The translations under genes and the position numbers were made by a program. A model generated the notes under the pieces. It made no database searches, was not told the origin of the DNA, and worked only from the letters and a program-made list of their open reading frames with translations. A DNA stretch of 64,000 nt, taken from contig JBOHFI010000013.1 of NCBI GenBank assembly GCA_050699595.1, forward strand, positions 1 to 64,000. Direction: 5' to 3'. This stretch comes from GCA-003244245 sp050699595. Its GTDB lineage: Bacteria; Actinomycetota; Actinomycetes; Mycobacteriales; Pseudonocardiaceae. How positions within the stretch are numbered: the first letter of the stretch is position 1; the number at the start of each line of letters is the position of its first letter. Below, piece after piece: positions 41,771-49,444 of the stretch.

Positions 41771-43571
41771 ACGGTGCCCCCGCTCCGACGGACCTCGAAC
41801 GCAGCGCTGCACAGAGGCGACTGTTGTCTCCGGGCGTCCGGACGGCAAGACGCCAGTAGACTCGTCCATCGTTAAACTTCGCGGAAACGTCCTTGACGTA
41901 CAGGCCGTCCTTCTCAAGAAGCTCCTCCGCAAGCCGTCGAGCCGGCTCGACGGCGAGAGCGAGGGCGACAAGAAGAAAATTAGCACCACTCCGAAATACC
42001 CGCTCAACAATGAAAAGGTCATCCAGGGCGGCGGCGAAGCACTCGCGGTCCACCACGGTCCGAGTGACGGAGTCGTCTAGATCGTCGCGATATTTGAGGA
42101 TGATCTCGAGCAGGTGCTCGGCCACCGAATTAACATTCCAGACCGGCAGTTCGTCAACGATTCGGGCGCCGAGTGTGCGGTCAACAGTAAAAACATACCC
42201 CAGACGTAGGCCGGGGACTCCGAGACTCTTGCTCAGGCTCTTGAGAACCATGACGTTAGCCGTCCCTGTCGCCTCAGCCCAGGGGATCAGCGACTGCTGC
42301 CCGGAGAACTCGATGAACGACTCGTCGACGAGCACGAGCTTGTCGGGAAGTCGAGTGGCCAGCATCTTGATTTCGTCCACAGGAATGGTGGTCCCCGTCG
42401 GATTGTTGGGGTTCACGACGACGACGAGATCCATCCCTCTCGCCTTCTCTTCCACTTCGCCAATATCGATTACCCCCGAGTCTCCATAAGTCCGCGCTCC
42501 CGGGAAAATCCGAGAATACTCCCCGAACGTGGGCTCCGGAAGGAGTACCTGCGCGGGCTGGAACCATCGGCGCAGCGCGGACGAGAAGAACTGGGATGCA
42601 CCGTTCAATAGGTGCACGTAATCGGGATCGCAGCGCAGGAAGTAGGCTAGCTTGAGGTCGAGGATAGCCTGGGACGATCCATAGTTCGTCACTAGCTCGG
42701 GTAGGTGAGCCCGCAGTTGGGACATCATGGACGATGTCGGGAAATACATGTTGCGAATGAAAGCAAAATCCGTGACGGGAGTGTTCCAATAACCGCCCCA
42801 GGACGACTCGAGATATTCTCGTCGACTGGACGGCGTGAATGTGAAGTCAGAATTACGCAGATCGTTGGGGTCGTCGACCTCGGCCCACAGTTCGCCATCG
42901 AGAGCCTCTGCGTGGACCTGTACCTGCTGCATGTAGATGAGGATCCCCAGAATCAACTCATAGTAGCAGTTATCGTCGATTATTCGGGAATAGTAGGTGA
43001 GAAGCTTCCGAAAAATGGTGCGACAGAACTCGGCGGAGAACTTGTAGATATTCAAAGTCTTAAACTTGTCGGAGAAGTCAAAATTTGCGTCTTGTAGTGA
43101 CGCGGGAATAACCTGAGTAATGACGTTCGATGCCGAAACGGACACCACCGTACCGTCCAGACCGATACGATAACGGTCCACCAGTGCAACATTGGGATGC
43201 TCAGAAGCAAGCAGTCTGGTAATGACCGCCGGCTCGTAGAGGAGATCGGACTCAATAAGTATGATATCCGCGTCCAACTCGATCCTCTCCAGAGCCAACG
43301 CCATTGAGTGGATATTGTTCGTCGAAGCATATGAATCATTTCTGATAAAGCTGAAATTGAGACTCTCGAACTCTCGGGTAACGTATTTCTCTACATCATC
43401 GGCGCGATATCCGGTAACGATGTGAACTTCGGTGATCCCGTTGATTTCTAGCCCGTCGAGTATCCGTCCGAGAATGGTCCGACCCCCTACCGTCAACAGC
43501 GTCTTGTGGCAGTCTTCAGTAAGAGGAAGCATGCGCCGACCGATGCCGGCTGCAAGGATAACCGCTTTCAT
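41757..43571 (-). CDS. Fused sugar/choline-type nucleotidyltransferase and PLP aminotransferase
   Basis: 604 residues. Residues 1-235 form a nucleotidyltransferase domain (ILAAGIGRRMLPLTEDCHKTLL start, IESDLLYEP metal site) of the LicC/choline-phosphate cytidylyltransferase kind. Residues about 260-604 form a fold-type I aminotransferase, with NPNNPTGTTIP, LVDESFIEF and the PLP lysine in KSLSKSLGVPGLRLGY. The order matches PntC of phosphonate pathways (CTP:2-aminoethylphosphonate cytidylyltransferase fused to its transaminase). Free-standing counterparts in Campylobacter capsule loci make CDP-serinol or CDP-ethanolamine-type donors. No PEP mutase is in the window, so phosphate esters are as likely as phosphonates. 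GC is clearly lower than in neighbours. A CDP-alcohol phosphotransferase precedes it by 42 bp. Confidence 0.85.
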   Translation of the reverse strand: MKAVILAAGIGRRMLPLTEDCHKTLLTVGGRTILGRILDGLEINGITEVHIVTGYRADDVEKYVTREFESLNFSFIRNDSYASTNNIHSMALALERIELDADIILIESDLLYEPAVITRLLASEHPNVALVDRYRIGLDGTVVSVSASNVITQVIPASLQDANFDFSDKFKTLNIYKFSAEFCRTIFRKLLTYYSRIIDDNCYYELILGILIYMQQVQVHAEALDGELWAEVDDPNDLRNSDFTFTPSSRREYLESSWGGYWNTPVTDFAFIRNMYFPTSSMMSQLRAHLPELVTNYGSSQAILDLKLAYFLRCDPDYVHLLNGASQFFSSALRRWFQPAQVLLPEPTFGEYSRIFPGARTYGDSGVIDIGEVEEKARGMDLVVVVNPNNPTGTTIPVDEIKMLATRLPDKLVLVDESFIEFSGQQSLIPWAEATGTANVMVLKSLSKSLGVPGLRLGYVFTVDRTLGARIVDELPVWNVNSVAEHLLEIILKYRDDLDDSVTRTVVDRECFAAALDDLFIVERVFRSGANFLLVALALAVEPARRLAEELLEKDGLYVKDVSAKFNDGRVYWRLAVRTPGDNSRLCAALRSRSVGAGAPYGHG

Positions 43572-43613
43572 GACCAGACCTCTCCGTGCCAGGATTGATG
43601 GAGGCCGTCTTTG

Positions 43614-44396
43614 TCACGTCCGACGCATGCTGAGATAAGCTTCCCGGCCGATGCTGGCCAGCAGGAAAAAGGCGTTGAACACCGTGATGGCGACGACTAG
43701 AAAAAGAATACTTCGAGGTGCGATTAACAGCCAGGTGCCTGTAACGAACAGGATGAAGCCGGTATCCCGACCTAGCTTGATGATCGCGACGATGCCCCCT
43801 CTGCGGGTGAAGGAATGGCCGATGTTGCCGTCGGTTCTCGCGAGGACACCGATAAGCAGGTTCACGGGCCACAAGACGGCGCAGGCAGCGAGCAGCGCGA
43901 CAGAGGAGTCGGACCATCGGGCGGTCACAGCGATGAGGGAACAGATGATCGCACCGTGGACAAAGAAGTCGACCAGCACATCAACACGTGCGCCGAAGTC
44001 GCTTTGTTTGCCGGTCGCGCGAGCGACTTGGCCATCGGCGCAATCGAGTACGTACGCCAGCTGCCAGAGGACGAACGCAACAAGGCCTGGTAACCACCAC
44101 TGGTGGGCCTGGTCAGCGTGAGATACGACAACGGCGGTGGCGCTGAGGGCGAGGAGAAGATCTGCGAGAGTGACGACCGAGGGTTGGATGCCGAAGCGTA
44201 TGGCGATGGCTGCAATCCATGAACCTAGGGGGTCACTCACGTGCTTGGTAAAAAGGTCGCCGCCCCCGCTGTGAGCTCGGGAGACGCGGTACAAATGCAT
44301 GAGGGATGCGTGGCGGTCGTCAATACCCGCGCCGTCGGCCGTCCGCTGTGCACCCGTGATCGTTGGCTTGCGCTCACGTGTGGTAGGTCTCTTCAC
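43614..44396 (-). CDS. CDP-alcohol phosphatidyltransferase family protein
   Basis: 260 residues with about six membrane helices. The full catalytic motif D-x2-D-G-x2-A-R-x8-G-x3-D-x3-D is present (DCADGQVAR ... FGARVDVLVD), so it should transfer a phospho-alcohol from a CDP donor to a membrane or lipid-linked acceptor. The neighbouring fused cytidylyl-aminotransferase is the obvious donor maker. In phosphonate systems a homologue attaches the head group to lipid or glycan. GTG start overlaps the methyltransferase stop (GTGA). Confidence 0.86.
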   Translation of the reverse strand: MKRPTTRERKPTITGAQRTADGAGIDDRHASLMHLYRVSRAHSGGGDLFTKHVSDPLGSWIAAIAIRFGIQPSVVTLADLLLALSATAVVVSHADQAHQWWLPGLVAFVLWQLAYVLDCADGQVARATGKQSDFGARVDVLVDFFVHGAIICSLIAVTARWSDSSVALLAACAVLWPVNLLIGVLARTDGNIGHSFTRRGGIVAIIKLGRDTGFILFVTGTWLLIAPRSILFLVVAITVFNAFFLLASIGREAYLSMRRT

Positions 44397-45310
44397 TGCG
44401 TGCCTGCCTCACCTGTATACGCGGGTGGCACCGTCTGCTCGACCGACTCCGTCCGCGCCCGCAGGTGCACCCACAAATGCCACCCGAGCCAGCGCTCCGC
44501 AGGCAATCCGCGTACCGAAAGCGGAGGCGCGTGCATGTAACGCGAGTAGGCGTCCAGCACCTTGAAGTGGGGGAATTCCCGGGCGACCTCTCGCCGGGAG
44601 TAGACCCGCGCATAGGGGTTCAGCGGACCGTCGGTGTTGCGGTGCGTGAAGTTATCGATCGCGAGGTATCTGCGCAGGCCCCCGAGCTCGGCGTTGTCCA
44701 GATGCTGCCGCAGCACGGGCCAGCGGTCCAGCAGCTGAGAGCGCCGGAGCGGGTACGCGGCGGCGAGGGCTGCCCGGCGCACCACCTTGATGCTGAGCTG
44801 GTAGTTCAAGGATAACCGCGAGTAGAGCATCACGACCAGGATGCCGCCTGGCTTGAGGACGCGGTGAATCTCGGCCTGGGCCACCCGGATGTCGGGAATA
44901 TGGTGCAACACACCATGGCTGAACACGAGATCGAAAGTGTCCTCCGGCCACGGTATGGCCAAAGCACTCCCCTTCCGAAGTTCGTTGTACGGCAGCGCCC
45001 GGATGGCTAACCGCGTACCAACTCGGTCGATAGACTCCTGCGTGAGGTCTAGGCCCGACCAGCGAGCTCCCCGTCGGATGATCTGCTCGGACTCCGCGCC
45101 CTGCCCCAGCCCGACTTCCAGCACCTCCTTGCTGTGCCAGTCGATCTGATCGAGGCAGGCCGGAATGTGCTTCTCCTGCCGGTATCGCCAGGTGTCGTAG
45201 GCCGTGAAAAACCTTTCGTAGTCATCCGCGAACGCTCCGTGGAGCCCGCCAAGAATGTGGTCGCCGCACGGGTGCGAGTTCCAGAAGGATTGGATGTCAT
45301 TCTCATCCAT
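44393..45310 (-). CDS. Class I SAM-dependent methyltransferase
   Basis: 305 residues. Motif I is seen as VLEVGLGQGAESEQI (about residue 65), followed by WSGLDLTQESI and FDLVFSHGVLHHIPD, the UbiE/Coq5-type pattern, then VLKPGGILVVMLY. The substrate is unknown. Its place as first gene of the operon ahead of the CDP-alcohol transferase and fused cytidylyl-aminotransferase suggests N- or O-methylation of the head group or a glycan. Codons 21-29 (GGLHGAFAD) are encoded by the right copy of the 26-bp repeat. Confidence 0.87.
   Translation of the reverse strand: MDENDIQSFWNSHPCGDHILGGLHGAFADDYERFFTAYDTWRYRQEKHIPACLDQIDWHSKEVLEVGLGQGAESEQIIRRGARWSGLDLTQESIDRVGTRLAIRALPYNELRKGSALAIPWPEDTFDLVFSHGVLHHIPDIRVAQAEIHRVLKPGGILVVMLYSRLSLNYQLSIKVVRRAALAAAYPLRRSQLLDRWPVLRQHLDNAELGGLRRYLAIDNFTHRNTDGPLNPYARVYSRREVAREFPHFKVLDAYSRYMHAPPLSVRGLPAERWLGWHLWVHLRARTESVEQTVPPAYTGEAGTQ
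45225..45250 (+). repeat. 26-bp perfect direct repeat, right copy
   Basis: Identical to 23707-23732 in the same orientation, but lying inside the coding sequence of the methyltransferase. The two copies bracket 21.5 kb that contains nearly all of the minus-strand cluster B. Confidence 0.9.
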
Positions 45311-45520
45311 CCCGCACCATCACTTCCGTAAGCGGTCACCTGACCGGCATACATGATGGCGCCGGTCTCGCCCGATGTATCGTCTGCGGCGGTGAGGCCG
45401 TTACCGGCCCACGTGGAGAGGTTCACCGGCGCAGGTGAAGGACCGGTCGCCCACGGCTCCGGCGCACCCACCGACCATCCTCACCGCACACCGGACCCCG
45501 GCAGAAGCGAGTTGGAGACG
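45311..45520. other. Spacer between clusters B and C with a possible gene remnant
   Basis: About 210 bp. No intact gene is seen. The minus strand from about 45471 to 45330 reads as a codon-biased segment (PVNLSTWAGNGLTAADDTSG, then IMYAGQVTAYG) without a start and may be the remains of a secreted protein. The promoter for the methyltransferase operon should also be here. Confidence 0.35.
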
Positions 45521-46561
45521 CTAGTGTCGCAACTCGAACGGTGGAGGTGAGGCGGTTCGCCGCACCGAGATGCCCATGGTCTCGACCATGTCGTCGACGG
45601 TGATGGACTGGGCGTCGCGGTGGCTGGCCAGGCCTCGCCGGGCGAGTTCGGTGGCGAGCTCGTGCTGGTGGTCATCGACCTGTTCGCCCCGCGAGCTGTC
45701 CCGGGTCGCCAGGATCGGGTATCGCCCGGCGTTCAGGGCGGCCAGCGCGGACCCGGTGCCGGCATGGCTGATCACGATGTCCGCCTTGCCCAGCGCGGCG
45801 CCCAGCTCGGCGGCGGGCAGCGCCGGCGTGGCCCGGATGGGCAGGTCATCCACCGGGGTGTCGCCGGTCTGCCACAGCACCTCCACCGGCAGCCCGGTCG
45901 CCCGCGCCAGGGGACCGTCGGGTGCCAGCAGCGGCGCCAGATGCTCGAACAAGCGGCGGAACGGGTACTGAGTCGCCGCCCCCACCGTGACCACCACCCG
46001 CACCGCCCCATCGGGCACCCGCGGCACGACGGTGGTCTGATTGTCGGCTCGGCCGACGGTGGTCTGATTGTCGGCTCGGCCGACGGTGGACTCATAACCA
46101 TCGAAGACGCTGCCGGCGTAGCCCCACCGCTGGTCCGCCCAGCTCTGGTATTGGGTGTAGGTATGGACCCTAGGGACCCACCGCAGGACCCGCCCGGTCA
46201 GCGACGGTCCGCTCACCCGCGTCGCGCTCTCGATGTAGTGGCACTCCACTCCCCGCGCGGCCAGATACGGCAAGTACCCCAACGCGATCCCCGATCCCGT
46301 CGACACCGCTCGGGTCACCTTCCGGCGCTTCATCAACCGGCGAGCATAAGAGATGCACCGAAGCACATCGGGCACGTTGCGCACCCCGACGTAGGGCACG
46401 AACTCCACGTCCCGATCCGCCAGCATCGACCGGCTCTGCTCATTCGCATGGGTCACCCACACGGCATCATCATCGGGGGCGCTATGGGGGGAGATGCGGC
46501 TCGCCAGGTTGTCGAGCTGTGTCAGGTGCCCACCCGTCGTGGCGACAAACAGCGTGGTCAT
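45521..46561 (-). CDS. Alg13/Alg14-like (GT28) glycosyltransferase
   Basis: 346 residues. The amino half begins TLFVATTGGHLTQL, the Alg14/EpsE membrane-associated signature. The carboxyl half has VVVTVGAATQYPFRRLF and SHAGTGSALAALNAGRYPIL, the Alg13/MurG UDP-sugar-binding motif. The fused protein would add a sugar (often GlcNAc, Gal or a uronate) to a lipid-linked acceptor. An in-frame 27-bp tandem duplication gives the repeated sequence TVGRADNQT between the halves. The ATG is placed 6 nt after a TACTCT -10 box, consistent with a leaderless transcript divergent from the FemAB-like gene. Confidence 0.85.
   Translation of the reverse strand: MTTLFVATTGGHLTQLDNLASRISPHSAPDDDAVWVTHANEQSRSMLADRDVEFVPYVGVRNVPDVLRCISYARRLMKRRKVTRAVSTGSGIALGYLPYLAARGVECHYIESATRVSGPSLTGRVLRWVPRVHTYTQYQSWADQRWGYAGSVFDGYESTVGRADNQTTVGRADNQTTVVPRVPDGAVRVVVTVGAATQYPFRRLFEHLAPLLAPDGPLARATGLPVEVLWQTGDTPVDDLPIRATPALPAAELGAALGKADIVISHAGTGSALAALNAGRYPILATRDSSRGEQVDDHQHELATELARRGLASHRDAQSITVDDMVETMGISVRRTASPPPFELRH
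46031..46084 (+). repeat. 27-bp tandem duplication within a glycosyltransferase gene
   Basis: Two perfect copies of a 27-bp unit (46031-46057, 46058-46084; unit begins GGTGGTCTGATTG). The reading frame is kept, adding nine residues. Confidence 0.92.
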
Positions 46562-46567
46562 GTCGGC

Positions 46568-46573
46568 AGAGTA
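46568..46573 (-). promoter_or_regulatory. Leaderless -10 box of the Alg13/14-like gene
   Basis: TACTCT on the minus strand is followed by 6 nt and the ATG at 46561, so transcription should start at the initiation codon. There is no ribosome-binding site. Confidence 0.5.
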
Positions 46574-46594
46574 ACGGGTACTGTCAGTGACGGG

Positions 46595-46600
46595 TACTGT
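46595..46600 (+). promoter_or_regulatory. Leaderless -10 box of the FemAB-like gene
   Basis: TACTGT (TAnnnT) is followed by 7 nt and GTG at 46608. It lies in the second copy of a 12-bp direct repeat, ACGGGTACTGTC (46574-46585 and 46590-46601), so a second -10-like box stands 16 bp upstream. Confidence 0.5.
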
Positions 46601-46607
46601 CGCCTCC

Positions 46608-47666
46608 GTGAACGCGCCCCCAACGCTCTCGGACCCCGTGCGCACCGATCCACGCAGTGACCCTCGCTGGCGGTTGCTCGCCTTGGGCCCCAGCGGCAGC
46701 GTGTTCACCTCGCCTCCGTGGATCAACGCGGTCTGCGCCACCTACGGCTTCATCCCCGCCGGCGCTATCCGGCTCGACGAGGACGGGCACCCGCGCGCGG
46801 GACTGGCCTGGGTGCCGATCAGCGACATGCGCGGCGACCGGGTGTCCAGCCTGCCGTTCTCGGACCGGGCCGAACCGCTGACCGATAACCAGGTCGACTG
46901 GAAAGCCCTCGTGGACGGGGTCATCACCGCCGCCGCTCCGCTGACGCTGCGGTGCTTCGCGGACGCCGTACCCGTCGGCGACCCCCGCTTCGAGCAGATC
47001 GCCGAGGCAGCGTGGCACGGCACGCCCCTGAACGGCGGCGTCGAGGGGGTCCGGCAGCGGCTGTCCCAGCACGCTCGCCGCAACATCGCGATCTCCGAAC
47101 GCGACGGGGTCCGGGTCGAGGCGCACACCGGCCGGGACGCCGTGCACCGATTCCACGGGTTGCACGTCGCGCTGCGCAAGCGCAAGTACCGGCTGCTCGC
47201 CCAGCCCGTCGAGCTGTTCGACCACATCTGGGATGCCTTCACCCGCGACGACGCGATCGTGACGATGCTCGCCCACGTCGGCGACGAGCTGATCGCCGGC
47301 GCGATCTTCCTCACCTGGGGCGACACGCTGTACTACAAGTTCGGGGCCTCACTCCATGATCACCTGGCTCTTCGCCCCAACGACGCGATCTTCTGGGCCG
47401 GGATACGGTGGGGTGTCCAGCGAGGAGCCCGGGTGGTCGACTGGGGGCTGTCCGACCTCGATCAACCGGGCTTGATCGCGTACAAACGCAAGTGGGCTAC
47501 CGACCAGCGGCGGATTGTGACCCTGCGCGCCGGCGGAGAGCACGCGCGCGGCGACTCCCAAGCCGGTGCGATGCTCGGTGAGCTCACCCGGCTGCTCACC
47601 GACGATTCGGTGCCCGATGAGGTGACCAGGCAGGCCGGGACACTGCTGTATCGCTACTTCTGCTGA
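46608..47666 (+). CDS. FemAB/GNAT-type acyltransferase
   Basis: 352 residues. VFTSPPWINAVCATYGF near the amino end, QRLSQHARRNIAISERDGV in the middle and YYKFGASLHDHLALRPNDAIFWAGIRWGVQRG towards the end (shown in parts) are typical of the FemAB-like branch of GNAT proteins. That branch transfers amino acids or acyl groups to cell-wall or polysaccharide amines. The GTG at 46608 is favoured by the leaderless -10 box; GTG 46587 would add seven residues. It is the only plus-strand gene of this region and diverges from the Alg13/14-like gene across 46 bp. Its 3' end overlaps the convergent duplicated membrane protein by 13 nt. Confidence 0.82.
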   Translation: MNAPPTLSDPVRTDPRSDPRWRLLALGPSGSVFTSPPWINAVCATYGFIPAGAIRLDEDGHPRAGLAWVPISDMRGDRVSSLPFSDRAEPLTDNQVDWKALVDGVITAAAPLTLRCFADAVPVGDPRFEQIAEAAWHGTPLNGGVEGVRQRLSQHARRNIAISERDGVRVEAHTGRDAVHRFHGLHVALRKRKYRLLAQPVELFDHIWDAFTRDDAIVTMLAHVGDELIAGAIFLTWGDTLYYKFGASLHDHLALRPNDAIFWAGIRWGVQRGARVVDWGLSDLDQPGLIAYKRKWATDQRRIVTLRAGGEHARGDSQAGAMLGELTRLLTDDSVPDEVTRQAGTLLYRYFC

Positions 47667-48751
47667 ACCCTCCGCTGAGCTGTCCGCTGAACCTTCTGCT
47701 GAGCTGTCCGCTGAACTGGGAGAGGTGGCCTCGTTCGCACCCTGCGACCGTATGGAGTCTTGCCCCACGGCTTGACCACCGAGAGCCCCGTCGCGGCGAA
47801 CAACAGCACCAACGCGACCGACCTCCCAATCAGCGTTCGCATCCCGGCCGGCTCACCGCCCCCGGTGAGGATCTGAGGCAACGCAGGCACCAGGAACACC
47901 AGCCCCGCGGCAGTCAACACAGCGGCGATCCCACACTTGGCGAGCACCCACCAATGCCGTGCCAGGCCCCACGGGGTGGACAGCCCCAGGATGAGTCCAC
48001 TGGCCAGCGCAAAGAACACCACCGGGACGAGCAACCAGCAGGCGATCACCGCCGTCGAGGCGGCGGTCCCAGCCCGCACCGCCGGATGAACGCTGGACAA
48101 CCCGGTCACCTCCAGCGCCACCAGCGCGCCGTCGATCCCCAGCCACCCCACCGACATCACGACATGGACCGTGAGCACAACCGCCCTAGCCCGGCGTGAT
48201 AGCCGTGGGATCGTGAAGAACTTCATTCCGACGGCCGTCATGCTCTGCAACCTGCGACCGCTCGGTGTCTTGCCCCACGGCTTGACCACCGAGAGCCCCG
48301 TCGCGGCGAACAACAGCACCAACGCGACCGACCTCCCGATCAGCGTCGGCATCCCGGCTGGCTCACCTCTCCCGGCGAGGATCTGCGGCAGCGCAGGCAC
48401 CAGGAACACCAGCCCCGCGGCGGCCAGCACGGCGGCGATCCCGGACTTGGCGAGCACCCACCAGTACCGCATCAGACCCCACTGGGTGAACAGCGCCAGC
48501 GCCAGCCCGCTGACCAACGAGAGGAACACCACCGGGATGAGCACCCAGCAGGAGATCACCGCCGTCGAGGCGGCGATCCCGGCCCGCACCGCCGGATGAA
48601 CGCTGGACAACCCGGTCACCTCCAGCGCCACCAGCGCGCCGTCGATCCCCAGCCACCCCACCGACATCACGACATGGACCGTGAGCACAACCGCCCTAGC
48701 CCAGCGTAATACTCGTGGGATCGTGAAGAACTTCATCGCGACGGCCGTCAA
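47654..48751 (-). CDS. Internally duplicated integral membrane protein
   Basis: 365 residues made of two consecutive 170-residue copies, each with about four membrane helices. The copies share about 85 percent of residues by eye (26 differences), including RARAVVLTVHVVMSVGWLGI in full apart from the first positions, and VPALPQIL. The DNA period is 510 bp. The single unit resembles DUF2269-like predicted membrane proteins, though that family call is an impression only. The start is TTG with GAGGGGAG 5 nt upstream. The extreme C-terminus is a short repeat (VQRTAQ) from a 12-bp minisatellite. It lies 36 bp after the sugar transferase gene and may be the last gene of the cluster C operon. Confidence 0.72.
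   Translation of the reverse strand: MTAVAMKFFTIPRVLRWARAVVLTVHVVMSVGWLGIDGALVALEVTGLSSVHPAVRAGIAASTAVISCWVLIPVVFLSLVSGLALALFTQWGLMRYWWVLAKSGIAAVLAAAGLVFLVPALPQILAGRGEPAGMPTLIGRSVALVLLFAATGLSVVKPWGKTPSGRRLQSMTAVGMKFFTIPRLSRRARAVVLTVHVVMSVGWLGIDGALVALEVTGLSSVHPAVRAGTAASTAVIACWLLVPVVFFALASGLILGLSTPWGLARHWWVLAKCGIAAVLTAAGLVFLVPALPQILTGGGEPAGMRTLIGRSVALVLLFAATGLSVVKPWGKTPYGRRVRTRPPLPVQRTAQQKVQRTAQRRVQQK
47661..47720. repeat. 12-bp minisatellite at the convergent gene ends
   Basis: Imperfect 12-bp units of the type CGCTGAGCTGTC / CGCTGAACCTTC repeated about five times. They span the C-terminal codons of the duplicated membrane protein and the stop of the FemAB-like gene. Confidence 0.7.
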
Positions 48752-48787
48752 GGCTGCTCCCCTCAGCTGCCAGAAAACGATCTTTAC

Positions 48788-49444
48788 CTAGCGTGCGCCG
48801 TTCCCCCGCAGCAGCGCCGGGACAGTTCTCACCAAGATCGCGAGATCCGTCCAGAAACTCCAGCTACGCACGTAGGTCAGATCGAGTTCCAACATCTCCA
48901 GCGTGCCCATCGTGCTGCGGCCACTGACCTGCCAGAGCCCGGTCAGGCCGGGCGGGACGTCGAAGCGCTCGGCGAACTTGGCCGGGAACATCTCCGCTTC
49001 CCAGCCCAGACAGGGCCGGGGCCCGACCAACGACATCTGGCCCACCAGCACGTTGAGCAGCTGGGGAAGCTCGTCGATGCTGGTTCGTCGCAGGATCGAA
49101 CCGATCCGGGTCACCCGCGGATCGTTGTCGATCTTCCAGCTGCCGCCGGCCGAGGTGTCCTCACCCCGCAGCTCGCGAGCGATGAGCTCACGGTGCTGCG
49201 CGTCGGAGCAGCCGGTCCGCATGGTGCGAAACTTGTACATCGTGAACGGTCGGCCTCCCCGACCTAACCGCTGCTGGCGATGAAACGCCGGGCCGGGGGT
49301 CCCCAGCCTGATCGCCATCGCGATGAGCAGCATCGGGATCAAGAGCACCAGTAACGCGATCATCACCACCAGCAGATCGACGGCGCGCCGAGCAACCGGT
49401 TCCCACCGAGCGGGCAAGCGTGCTTGTTCAACGCTGCTGGACAC
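48788..49444 (-). CDS. Short sugar transferase (polyprenyl-phosphate glycosyl-1-phosphate transferase)
   Basis: 218 residues: the minimal catalytic form without the N-terminal membrane bundle. One membrane anchor (LLVVMIALLVLLIPMLLIAMAI) is followed by GRPFTMYKFRTM, a DPRVTRIGSILRRTSIDELPQLL block (shown in part), SLVGPRPCLG and GLTGLWQVSGRS, the complete set of PglC/WcaJ-type motifs. It starts glycan assembly for cluster C. Its start overlaps the end of the polymerase gene by 17 nt. It is the third enzyme of this class in the window. Confidence 0.92.
   Translation of the reverse strand: MSSSVEQARLPARWEPVARRAVDLLVVMIALLVLLIPMLLIAMAIRLGTPGPAFHRQQRLGRGGRPFTMYKFRTMRTGCSDAQHRELIARELRGEDTSAGGSWKIDNDPRVTRIGSILRRTSIDELPQLLNVLVGQMSLVGPRPCLGWEAEMFPAKFAERFDVPPGLTGLWQVSGRSTMGTLEMLELDLTYVRSWSFWTDLAILVRTVPALLRGNGAR

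Noticed and set aside
45353..45550. 65-codon plus-strand frame between clusters B and C
   Set aside because: Pro/His-rich, no family, and it runs into the 3' end of the glycosyltransferase on the other strand.
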